Positions 1 to 6,015 of a DNA stretch of 6,127 bases are shown in pieces (the stretch's first letter is position 1; each line of letters opens with the position of its first letter). Source of the DNA: JBGFRR01 sp041695045 (GTDB lineage: Bacteria; Bacteroidota; Ignavibacteria; UBA10030); the NCBI GenBank assembly GCA_041695045.1, contig JBGFRR010000055.1:1-6127 (forward strand). The letters run 5' to 3'. The translations under genes were made by a program, and so were the position numbers. The notes under the pieces are model-generated. The model saw only the letters and a list, made by a program, of their open reading frames with translations. It was not told where the DNA came from and searched no databases.

Positions 1-75
1 GGCACAATGAGCCTACTCAAGTCAGAAATCTCTGAACTCAGAAACAAGAATTGGAAAGCGATTCATTCAACATGA
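1..75 (+). CDS. C-terminal end of an unidentified upstream gene (partial)
   Basis: Frame 1 is open from the window edge to a TGA at 73-75 and gives about 24 residues ending in NWKAIHST. The stretch LLKSEISELRNKN is amphipathic and charged, as in a short coiled coil. The stop overlaps the ATG of the methyltransferase by the classic ATGA arrangement (ATG 72-74, TGA 73-75), which suggests a real, translationally coupled gene rather than chance. An internal ATG at 7-9 could also make this a 22-residue peptide, but the frame is open through the left edge, so a longer protein is more likely. Its function cannot be told from so little sequence. Confidence 0.45.
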   Translation, partial: GTMSLLKSEISELRNKNWKAIHST

Positions 76-668
76 CAGCAGGACGCAAAGTAATAACCGA
101 CAACAAAGATTGGTGCACGCCACCCAAATATGTTGAAGCCATCACGGAATTCTTTGGCGGTACTATCCACCTCGATCCCTGTTCGAATCGCTATTCCATC
201 GTGAATGCCAAGGTCGAGTACACTTTGCCAAAGCACGATGGCCTTCGTGAATCTTGGGACTATCCCACGATATACGTCAATCCACCGTACGGTATCGACC
301 ACAAGCACGGCACTACTATCCGTGATTGGCTACGCAGATGCGAAGAAGCCAACCGACTTCACGGCTCAGAAGTTATCGCACTAGTTCCCGTCGCGACAAA
401 TACCGGCCATTGGAAGAAATACGTTTACGGTAGAGCTACTGCCATCTGCTTTCTCTATGATACACGACTACGATTCCTTGTAAATGGAAAACACGGCGGT
501 AAGGGGGCTCCAATGTCTTGCGCTTTGATCTATTGGGGCAAGAATTATCAACGCTTTTTTGACTACTTCCTGAAATTCGGAGCTGCTGTGAACATTGAAA
601 ACCTGAAGGGACAAACTATAGGCGAAAATGGAAATGGCAATCAAATTGAACTCGAGATGCAACATTGA
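72..668 (+). CDS. Phage-type DNA adenine-N6 methyltransferase (Dam-like, PF05869 family)
   Basis: This 198-residue protein is predicted to transfer a methyl group from S-adenosylmethionine to the N6 of adenine in DNA. Visible motifs, in order: DWCTPP (residues 13-18), LDPCS (34-38) in the place of the cofactor-binding motif, the catalytic NPPYG (70-74), and a C-terminal GAPMSCALIYWG strand (146-157). This order is typical of the short phage and prophage adenine methyltransferases. ATG 72 is chosen because it overlaps the preceding stop as ATGA; a TTG at 51 would add seven residues and has no better ribosome site. The DNA is AT-richer than its neighbours (22 of 60 bases are G/C at 541-600, against 38 of 60 at 1741-1800), which points to transfer. 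No restriction endonuclease is present in the window, so it looks like an orphan enzyme, perhaps used by a phage or plasmid against host restriction. The target sequence cannot be predicted. Confidence 0.87.
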   Translation: MTAGRKVITDNKDWCTPPKYVEAITEFFGGTIHLDPCSNRYSIVNAKVEYTLPKHDGLRESWDYPTIYVNPPYGIDHKHGTTIRDWLRRCEEANRLHGSEVIALVPVATNTGHWKKYVYGRATAICFLYDTRLRFLVNGKHGGKGAPMSCALIYWGKNYQRFFDYFLKFGAAVNIENLKGQTIGENGNGNQIELEMQH

Positions 669-690
669 AGGTGGCTCACATGAACGCATA

Positions 691-695
691 GGAGA
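691..695 (+). promoter_or_regulatory. Ribosome binding site of the mutase gene
   Basis: GGAGA lies five bases before ATG 701 and fixes that start. Its first G is also the last base of the stop codon of a three-codon reading frame (ATG 680, stop TAG 689-691). Confidence 0.7.
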
Positions 696-700
696 AACGC

Positions 701-2365
701 ATGAACGTCGACCTCAAAAACGTTGAGCAAGAACGCCGGCGATGGGAGGAGCGATACCGGTCGAACGGACGGCTACGAGAGGCCGTGTTCACCACGGTGA
801 GCGGTGAGCCGATCGAGCCTCTTTACACGCCGGAGGATGTGAAGGATATCGATTTCCATCGTGATATTGGTTTTCCGGGAGAGTTTCCCTACACGCGCGG
901 CATCCACATATCGGGCTATCGCGGAAAGCTGTGGACGATGAGGCAGTTTGCCGGCTTCGGCACACCGGAAGATACGAACGCGCGGTATCACTATCTGCTT
1001 GCCCATGGACAGACGGGACTGTCTGTTGCCTTTGACCTCCCGACGCTGATGGGGCGCGATGCCGACGATCCTCAATCCGAAGGCGAGGTCGGTATCTGTG
1101 GCGTCTCGGTGAGTTCGCTGGCCGATATGGAGGTGCTCTTCCGCGGAATCAATCTCGGAGAAATCTCCACCTCCATGACGATCAACGCTCCTGCGGCAAT
1201 GATGATGGCATTCTATCTCGCGGTGGCAGAGAAGCAGGGGGTGGATTTCAAGAAACTGCGCGGCACAGTTCAGGCGGACATTCTCAAAGAATATATTGCT
1301 CAGAAGGAATGGATCTATCCGCCGCACCCATCCATGCGGATCATTGTCGACATGTTTGAATACCTGACGGAAGAGGCTCCGCAGTGGAATCCTATTTCCG
1401 TCAGCGGTTATCACATCCGCGAGGCCGGTTCGACCGCCGTGCAGGAGCTTGCCTTTACGTTGGCCGATGGGTTCGCATACGTCGAGGCAGGAATCGAGCG
1501 AGGGTTGGATGTTGATGAATTTGTTCCGCGCATTTCGTTCTTCTTCAACTCGCACATCGATTTCTTTGAAGAGATTGCGAAGTTCCGTGCTGCCCGCCGC
1601 ATCTGGGCGAAGCGGATGCGCGACAAGTATGGCGCGAAAAATCCGAAATCGTGGATGCTTCGGTTCCACACACAGACGGCCGGATGTTCGCTGACGGCGC
1701 AGCAGCCGGAGAACAACATCGTGCGGACGGCATTCGAGGCGCTCGCCGGCGTTCTGGGCGGGACGCAATCGCTTCACACCAACTCGATGGACGAAACGCT
1801 CGCTCTGCCGTCGGAGAAGGCGGTGAAGATTGCTCTCCGTACCCAGCAGGTCATTGCGTACGAAACCGGAGTTGCCAACACGATCGATCCGCTGGCGGGG
1901 AGCTACTTCGTCGAGAGCCTAACCACCAAGATGGAGCAGGAAGCCGAACAATACTTTGAGAAGATCGACGTGCTGGGTGGCGTGATTCCGGCGATCGAGG
2001 CAGGATTCTTCCAGCGGGAGATTGCCGACGCCGCATACCGCTATCAGCGTGAGTTAGACCGAAAGGAAAAGCTTATCGTCGGCGTCAATGAGTTTGTCGA
2101 GGAGGAGGAGAAGATTGAGATACCGATCCTGGAGATCTCGCCGGAAGTCGAGGTAAAACAACGGAAGCGGTTGGCCGAGCTGCGGCAGAGTCGGAACAAC
2201 GATGCCGTCCAACGGTCGCTCGAGGAGCTTCGTCGCGGCGCCGCCGACGGAAAGAATCTCATGCCCTTGCTGCTCGATTGCACCCGCAGCTATGTCACGC
2301 TGGGTGAGATGTGTGAGGCGCTCGCGGAGGTATTCGGAGTCTACGAAGAGCCGGCTGTGTTCTAA
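701..2365 (+). CDS. B12-dependent acyl-CoA mutase catalytic subunit, isobutyryl-CoA mutase-like (methylmalonyl-CoA mutase family)
   Basis: The 554-residue protein forms the substrate-binding TIM barrel of the coenzyme-B12 acyl-CoA mutases and should rearrange the carbon skeleton of a short branched acyl-CoA. Family hallmarks are WTMRQFAGFG (78-87), GLSVAFDLPT (106-115), the catalytic His238 in SGYHIREAG, FHTQTAGCSLTAQQP, and LHTNSMDETLALPSE. Residues that set specificity in the family are readable: Phe83 and Gln201 stand where methylmalonyl-CoA mutase has Tyr89 and Arg207 and where isobutyryl-CoA mutase (IcmA) has Phe80 and Gln198; the spacing of 118 is identical. Ala110 (the Asp117 position of 2-hydroxyisobutyryl-CoA mutase) argues against that enzyme. 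Isobutyryl-CoA to butyryl-CoA is therefore the best guess, although automatic annotation would say methylmalonyl-CoA mutase. The length matches stand-alone large subunits; no DxHxxG cobalamin domain is present here or elsewhere in the window, so a separate small subunit is required. The ATG has a good ribosome site. The UbiA gene follows after 24 bases. Confidence 0.93.
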   Translation: MNVDLKNVEQERRRWEERYRSNGRLREAVFTTVSGEPIEPLYTPEDVKDIDFHRDIGFPGEFPYTRGIHISGYRGKLWTMRQFAGFGTPEDTNARYHYLLAHGQTGLSVAFDLPTLMGRDADDPQSEGEVGICGVSVSSLADMEVLFRGINLGEISTSMTINAPAAMMMAFYLAVAEKQGVDFKKLRGTVQADILKEYIAQKEWIYPPHPSMRIIVDMFEYLTEEAPQWNPISVSGYHIREAGSTAVQELAFTLADGFAYVEAGIERGLDVDEFVPRISFFFNSHIDFFEEIAKFRAARRIWAKRMRDKYGAKNPKSWMLRFHTQTAGCSLTAQQPENNIVRTAFEALAGVLGGTQSLHTNSMDETLALPSEKAVKIALRTQQVIAYETGVANTIDPLAGSYFVESLTTKMEQEAEQYFEKIDVLGGVIPAIEAGFFQREIADAAYRYQRELDRKEKLIVGVNEFVEEEEKIEIPILEISPEVEVKQRKRLAELRQSRNNDAVQRSLEELRRGAADGKNLMPLLLDCTRSYVTLGEMCEALAEVFGVYEEPAVF

Positions 2366-2381
2366 TCCCACAACCAAGCAC

Positions 2382-2385
2382 GGAG
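2382..2385 (+). promoter_or_regulatory. Ribosome binding site for a TTG start
   Basis: GGAG lies four bases before TTG 2390 and is the main support for the rare start of the UbiA-family gene. The spacing is slightly short. Confidence 0.5.
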
Positions 2386-2389
2386 TCAC

Positions 2390-3295
2390 TTGACCGCCTC
2401 ACTCCGATCCGTCATCACCCTTCTTCGCATCCCGCAGTGGGTGAAGAACTTTTTCCTCTTCGCCCCGCTCGTGTTTTCCCAGCACCTCTTCGACGCGTCG
2501 TATGTCTGGCCTTCGATCCAGGCCTTCTTCGTGTTCTGTTTGATCTCGAGTCTAGTGTATGTCATCAATGATATTGCCGACCGGGAGATCGACCGCCTGC
2601 ATCCGGTCAAGAAGGCGCGACCGCTTGCGGCGGGCGAATTGCGCGTGCCGACTGCCATCGTCGTTGCCGTCGCTCTGCTCCTTGGTGCTGTGCTGATAGC
2701 GAAGGATATGGACCCGCGCTTCCTGCTTGTCGCAGGGGTGTATCTGGTGATGAACGTGGCATACTCATTCTGGCTCAAGCATGTATCGCTGCTCGAGGTG
2801 TTTCTCGTGGCGGCCGGTTTCATGCTTCGCGTGGTTGCCGGTGCATACGCCATCGATGCACATGTTTCACATTGGCTCATTTTGTGCACGCTCTTTGTCT
2901 CCCTCTTCCTTGCATTCTCGAAGCGGCGCGGTGAGTTGGTGCTCAGCTTGCAGACGGAGGGATATGTCGGTCGCTCATCCTTGAAGCACTACGGCCGCGA
3001 GATGATCGATCAGATCATGACGATTACTGCCGCAGGAATGGCAATCTCGTACGCGCTCTACACCGTCTCGGAGCGGACGGTTCGGATGTTCGGAACGGAA
3101 AACCTCATCTTCACGACGGTGTTTGTCCTTTTCGGCATTTTTCGGTACCTTGTGCTCATCCGGCAGCGGGAAACGGAGGACAATCCGGTCCGCTTGCTGC
3201 TAAGCGATGGCGTGATGATGGTCAACGTGCTGCTGTGGTTCCTTCTCTGCGTTGCCATCATCTACTTTGAAGACATTAAGAGTTGGATGTTGTAA
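2390..3295 (+). CDS. UbiA-family prenyltransferase, decaprenyl-phosphate phosphoribosyltransferase-like
   Basis: This 301-residue integral membrane protein belongs to the UbiA superfamily, in the branch that transfers phosphoribose from PRPP to a polyprenyl phosphate (the mycobacterial DPPR synthase type). Evidence: the N-terminus LLRIPQWVKNFFLFAPLVFS (11-30) is characteristic of this branch. The first acidic motif is Asn60-Asp61-x2-Asp64-x3-Asp68, followed by HPVKKARPLAAGEL (71-84). YSFWLKHVSLLEVF (125-138) then GFMLRVVAGA (143-152) form the second motif region, with Glu136 where many UbiA enzymes have Asp. SKRRGEL (177-183) and the late DNPVRLLLSDG (264-274) also fit. About eight to nine hydrophobic helices can be read. 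The start is TTG, with GGAG four bases upstream. The stop lies two bases before the next ATG, so the DUF362 gene is surely co-translated. The real acceptor lipid and any later step are unknown; no epimerase or arabinose pathway gene is present here. Confidence 0.85.
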   Translation: MTASLRSVITLLRIPQWVKNFFLFAPLVFSQHLFDASYVWPSIQAFFVFCLISSLVYVINDIADREIDRLHPVKKARPLAAGELRVPTAIVVAVALLLGAVLIAKDMDPRFLLVAGVYLVMNVAYSFWLKHVSLLEVFLVAAGFMLRVVAGAYAIDAHVSHWLILCTLFVSLFLAFSKRRGELVLSLQTEGYVGRSSLKHYGREMIDQIMTITAAGMAISYALYTVSERTVRMFGTENLIFTTVFVLFGIFRYLVLIRQRETEDNPVRLLLSDGVMMVNVLLWFLLCVAIIYFEDIKSWML

Positions 3296-3297
3296 GT

Positions 3298-4446
3298 ATG
3301 AAATTGCCTCAACCGAAATCCCCAACGAAAATCTCCGGCCTACCGCGCGTTGAGCCGAAGGTCGCTGTGGTTCCGACGACGCCCGCGACGGTGTTAGACG
3401 ACATCCAGCGTGCGATGGAGCTTGCCGGCCTGCACCACGCGCTGTCAGCCGGAACGCCGACGATCCTCAAAGACAACATCTCCTGGCATTTTCCCTTTCC
3501 TGGAGCGAACTCCACACCGTGGCAGCTCGAAGCGACCATCCTCGGTCTTCGCAAATCCGGGTTCAACGAGCTTGTCTGTGTTCAAAACAAGACTGTCGTT
3601 ACTGATGCGTTCAAAGGCGAAGACCTGAACAAATACACGCCGCTCTTCCGGAAGTACAACATCCCAGTCCTCTTCAACTTCAAGGAAGAAGACATGCGAT
3701 GGGTGCCGTACACGCCAAAGACATCGCTGCTTGTGCTCGACCAAATCTATCCCGAAGGCATTCACATCCCGGAGTTTTTCTTCGGGAAGAACATCGTCCA
3801 CCTTCCGACGGTGAAGTGCCATATCTACACGACGACGACGGGGGCGATGAAGAATGCCTTCGGCGGGCTGTTGAATACGTATCGGCATTATACGCATTCG
3901 TGGATCCACGAGACGCTCGTCGACCTTCTCGCGATCCAACGGGAGATTCACACCGGCATATTCGCGGTGATGGATGGAACGACGGCCGGTAACGGTCCGG
4001 GCCCTCGGACTATGCACCCCGAAGAAAAAAACGTTATCCTCGCCAGTGCCGATCAGGTTGCGATTGATGCAGTGGCGGCAACAATGATGGGGTTTGATCC
4101 GTTTGATATTCGCTATCTTGCCTTAGCTCATGAGCGCGGCCTCGGTTGTGCCGATCCGCGGGGCATTGCTGTGGTCGGCTCGGACGTGTCGAACGTCAAC
4201 TGGAAGTTTTCGGTGGGGGACAATGGCGCAAGCATGGTGGGAGATGTGCTGTGGTTCGGGCCGCTGAAGCGATTCCAGCGATTGTTCTTTCGAACACCGC
4301 TTGTGCACTTCTTCATTGTTGGTTCAGAGTTCTACCACGACTACTATCGTTGGCCATTAAGAGACAAACGTGTATTCAAGAAGTGGCTCAACAAATCCCA
4401 GTGGGGAAAATTGTTTGCCTCGTATCCGCCAGCCAATGCCGTGTAA
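3298..4446 (+). CDS. DUF362 domain protein without iron-sulfur cysteines
   Basis: The 382-residue protein matches the DUF362 pattern, a family of unknown biochemical role often annotated as iron-sulfur or uncharacterised protein. Readable signatures: VHLPTVKCHIYTTTTGAMKN (167-186) then AFGG (187-190) and R196/H200; a VMDGTTAGNGPGPRT segment (224-238); and ASADQVAIDAVAATMMGFDP (249-268) followed by ERGLGCADPRGI (279-290). Only three cysteines (94, 174, 284) are present and no CxxCxxC cluster, so the ferredoxin module seen in some relatives is missing. There is no signal peptide; a hydrophobic patch near 332-343 is too weak to call a membrane helix. ATG 3298 is two bases after the UbiA stop; TTG 3283 in the same frame would add five residues and overlap that gene by 13 bases. 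Tight coupling suggests it works with the prenyltransferase, which is inference. Confidence 0.85.
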   Translation: MKLPQPKSPTKISGLPRVEPKVAVVPTTPATVLDDIQRAMELAGLHHALSAGTPTILKDNISWHFPFPGANSTPWQLEATILGLRKSGFNELVCVQNKTVVTDAFKGEDLNKYTPLFRKYNIPVLFNFKEEDMRWVPYTPKTSLLVLDQIYPEGIHIPEFFFGKNIVHLPTVKCHIYTTTTGAMKNAFGGLLNTYRHYTHSWIHETLVDLLAIQREIHTGIFAVMDGTTAGNGPGPRTMHPEEKNVILASADQVAIDAVAATMMGFDPFDIRYLALAHERGLGCADPRGIAVVGSDVSNVNWKFSVGDNGASMVGDVLWFGPLKRFQRLFFRTPLVHFFIVGSEFYHDYYRWPLRDKRVFKKWLNKSQWGKLFASYPPANAV

Positions 4447-4522
4447 TCGACACCGCATCCGTTCCGTTGTTCCTTCTTCCAGTCGTTTCCTCTTCCATTC
4501 TCCTGCTGCAAACATCCTTATC

Positions 4523-4528
4523 GGTGGA
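4523..4528 (+). promoter_or_regulatory. Ribosome binding site for a GTG start
   Basis: GGTGGA lies five bases before GTG 4534 and supports that start for the transporter gene; the first in-frame ATG, Met15, lies inside the first membrane segment. Confidence 0.55.
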
Positions 4529-4533
4529 ATACG

Positions 4534-5433
4534 GTGAGCACACGGACACGAGCGGAGCTTTTCCTTCTCTCCTGCATGATCATCTGGGGCGGAACGTTCG
4601 TGGTCTCAAAAGGCGGGCTCGTCGATTCTTCCCCGATGATGCTCATCGCGCTCCGGTTTGCGATTGCGGGCGTTCTCTTCACTGCTCTTGCAGCTCGCTC
4701 TCTGCGAGGAATGAATCCGGCAATTGTGTTGCGCGGTGTTATTCTGGGAGTTCTCCTGTTTGCAGGACTTGCGACGCAGACAATCGGCCTGCAGTACACG
4801 ACAGCGTCGAAGTCCGGCTTCATCACGGGCTTTCTCGTCATCTTTACGCCGCTCTTTCAATTCTTGATCGAACGATGCCCCCCGCGCATCGGAAATGTCA
4901 TCGGTATCGTGCTCGTTATGATTGGGCTGTATCTCCTGACTGCGCCGGAGGGGGCTGAGTTTAATCTCGGCGATGGCTTAACGCTTGTGTGCGCCATCAT
5001 GTTCGCGCTGTATATTGTTTACCTCGATATGTTCACTCAGTCGCACGACGTCGTCCAGCTCACCTTCCTGCAGTTTCTCACGACGGCCCTACTCGCGGCT
5101 GTGGGAGCTGGGTTGGAATCTCCACATTTTCAATGGACGGAGAACCTTGCCTTTGCCTTAGGCTACCTCGCAGTTCTGGCAACGCTCTACGCACTTTTCA
5201 TTCAAACGAAGTATCAGAAGGATACCACCCCGACGCGGGCGGCCATCATCGTTTCGATAGAGCCGGTGTTTGCCGCGATCTTTGCCTATCTGATCCTCGG
5301 CGAGATTATCGGAGCCGTTGGTGTGTTGGGGGGTGGGCTGATTGTTGCAGGGCTGCTGGTTTCAGAGCTTGCCGATGTGATGTTCCCTCGTCAGAAAATG
5401 AAGCTTAAGAGAGAAAAAAAAAGCATCACATAG
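4534..5433 (+). CDS. EamA/DMT-superfamily transporter (RhaT/YdcZ-like permease)
   Basis: This 299-residue inner-membrane protein has the two tandem EamA repeats of the drug/metabolite transporter superfamily and about ten hydrophobic segments. Repeat one opens with CMIIWGGTFVVSK (14-26), continues through ALRFAIAGVLF (39-49), and has the typical GLQYTTASKSGFITG (85-99) and FTPLFQFLIERCPPRIGNVIG (from 104) block, ending at GLYLLTAP. Repeat two runs from about 147 and has the matching KDTTPTRAAIIVSIEPVFAA (229-248), ILGEIIG, and GGGLIVAGLLVSE. The C-terminal tail (287-296) is strongly basic, as expected on the cytoplasmic side. Such proteins export or import small metabolites, often amino acids or nucleobases, and the substrate cannot be predicted from sequence. 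The gene starts 87 bases after the DUF362 stop, so it may be read from the same transcript or its own promoter. Codons near the end contain a run of nine A (5414-5422), where slippage would alter only the tail. Confidence 0.9.
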   Translation: MSTRTRAELFLLSCMIIWGGTFVVSKGGLVDSSPMMLIALRFAIAGVLFTALAARSLRGMNPAIVLRGVILGVLLFAGLATQTIGLQYTTASKSGFITGFLVIFTPLFQFLIERCPPRIGNVIGIVLVMIGLYLLTAPEGAEFNLGDGLTLVCAIMFALYIVYLDMFTQSHDVVQLTFLQFLTTALLAAVGAGLESPHFQWTENLAFALGYLAVLATLYALFIQTKYQKDTTPTRAAIIVSIEPVFAAIFAYLILGEIIGAVGVLGGGLIVAGLLVSELADVMFPRQKMKLKREKKSIT

Positions 5434-5455
5434 CGATAGCGTTTGTGTGATACAG

Positions 5456-5480
5456 AGTACCCGCGTACGGAATCAGTACT
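5456..5480 (+). other. Imperfect hairpin between the transporter and small exported gene
   Basis: AGTACCCG (5456-5463) pairs with CGG (5468-5470) and GTACT (5476-5480) if five bases AATCA are bulged out, leaving loop CGTA. There is no following T-run, so it is not a standard terminator. It lies about 20 bases upstream of the proposed -35 box and could be a binding site or nothing. Confidence 0.25.
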
Positions 5481-5498
5481 GAAGCGAGAAGAAAGAGC

Positions 5499-5527
5499 TT
5501 GAGTTTCAGTCTTCGTTCAGCTATATT
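5499..5527 (+). promoter_or_regulatory. Candidate sigma-70-type promoter of the small exported gene
   Basis: TTGAGT (5499-5504) and TATATT (5522-5527) are separated by 17 bases, the ideal spacing, in an otherwise gene-free 102-base gap. Transcription would be expected to begin at about 5533-5536, essentially at the start codon, giving a leaderless or nearly leaderless mRNA. This fits the absence of a Shine-Dalgarno sequence before ATG 5536. If the host uses a different housekeeping promoter consensus, the call weakens. Confidence 0.45.
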
Positions 5528-5535
5528 TAACCCAC

Positions 5536-5952
5536 ATGATGAAGCACACATCACGATATGTTTGGATTGCCGCACTGCTCATGCTCGTGGTCGTTAGTCT
5601 GTACGCGAACGTCATTCGTGAGCGACCGACGGCAGAGAACAAAAGTGGACACATCGTCATCCGGTGGTATACAGTGGATGAAACCGGAGTACAGAAGTTT
5701 GAGGTCTTGCGGCGTGCGGGAACGACGGGCGATTTCAGAATCATCGGTGTCGTTGACCAACTCAAAGGTAGCAACTCGATGTATGAGTTTATCGATAAGG
5801 ATGCCTTCAAAGTAACAGCGGGAATCTACCAGTATAGAATCCGGGTCATCAACGGACAGAACCCACCGCCCGAAACCGAAATTGTTACCGTCTCACACCT
5901 TTCTTCCGCCGCCAAACGCACGTGGGGAAGTATTAAGGCGATGTTCCGATAA
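5536..5952 (+). CDS. Small membrane-anchored or secreted protein with a fibronectin-III-like domain
   Basis: I do not recognise a named gene. The 138-residue product begins with a short basic end and a hydrophobic stretch (about residues 9-25, WIAALLMLVVVSLYA), which is either a signal peptide, cut near YAN, or an N-terminal anchor; no lipobox cysteine is present. Residues 38-120 have the alternating pattern of a beta sandwich: HIVIRWYTVDETGVQKFEVLRR, a bend, then YEFIDKDAF and YQYRIRVIN, ending in EIVTVS. The Trp near the start, the fev-R strand and the YxYR strand are typical of fibronectin-type-III-like domains in exported proteins of the Bacteroidota and relatives. The last 15 residues (SAAKRTWGSIKAMFR) are basic, amphipathic and unexplained by the domain. 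Two ATG codons lie in a row (5536, 5539), and neither has a Shine-Dalgarno sequence. A terminator follows 30 bases after the stop, so this is the last gene of its unit. The role is unknown. Confidence 0.75.
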   Translation: MMKHTSRYVWIAALLMLVVVSLYANVIRERPTAENKSGHIVIRWYTVDETGVQKFEVLRRAGTTGDFRIIGVVDQLKGSNSMYEFIDKDAFKVTAGIYQYRIRVINGQNPPPETEIVTVSHLSSAAKRTWGSIKAMFR

Positions 5953-5982
5953 GTGCAGGCGTCATTGTTCCATTGAGCCATG

Positions 5983-6012
5983 AAAAGCGATACATGAGTT
6001 ATCGCTTTTTTT
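5983..6012 (+). terminator. Rho-independent terminator
   Basis: A perfect ten-base stem, AAAAGCGATA (5983-5992) with TATCGCTTTT (6000-6009), has a seven-base loop and runs into seven T (6006-6012). It ends the transcript of the small exported gene. It is also the apparent insertion target of the group II intron that begins three bases after the T-run. Confidence 0.88.
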
Positions 6013-6015
6013 GTT

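Noticed and set aside
51..71. TTG 51 as the start of the methyltransferase
   Set aside because: The ATG at 72 overlaps the preceding stop as ATGA, and the seven extra residues add no family motif and have no ribosome site before them.
773..1777. Long minus-strand open frame (334 codons) opposite the mutase
   Set aside because: It lies wholly inside a clearly recognised mutase gene, is rich in Arg/His as expected of an antisense shadow in GC-rich DNA, and shows no domain.
2386..2889. Minus-strand open frame (167 codons) opposite the UbiA gene
   Set aside because: It lies against a clear membrane prenyltransferase; its Thr/Ser/Arg-rich composition is typical of an antisense frame.
3445..4017. 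Minus-strand open frame (190 codons) opposite the DUF362 gene
   Set aside because: It is an antisense shadow of a gene with strong family motifs, with no recognisable features of its own.
4146..4958. Plus-strand open frame (270 codons) spanning the end of DUF362 and the start of the transporter
   Set aside because: It overlaps two well supported genes in another frame, is rich in Cys, Arg and Ser, and has no coherent domain or ribosome site.
5414..5451. Minus-strand terminator-like structure: ATCACA (5425-5430) pairs with TGTGAT (5446-5451), and the run of nine A reads as T on the minus strand
   Set aside because: The stem is only six pairs with a 15-base loop, the A-run is explained by Lys codons, and there is no minus-strand gene for it to terminate.
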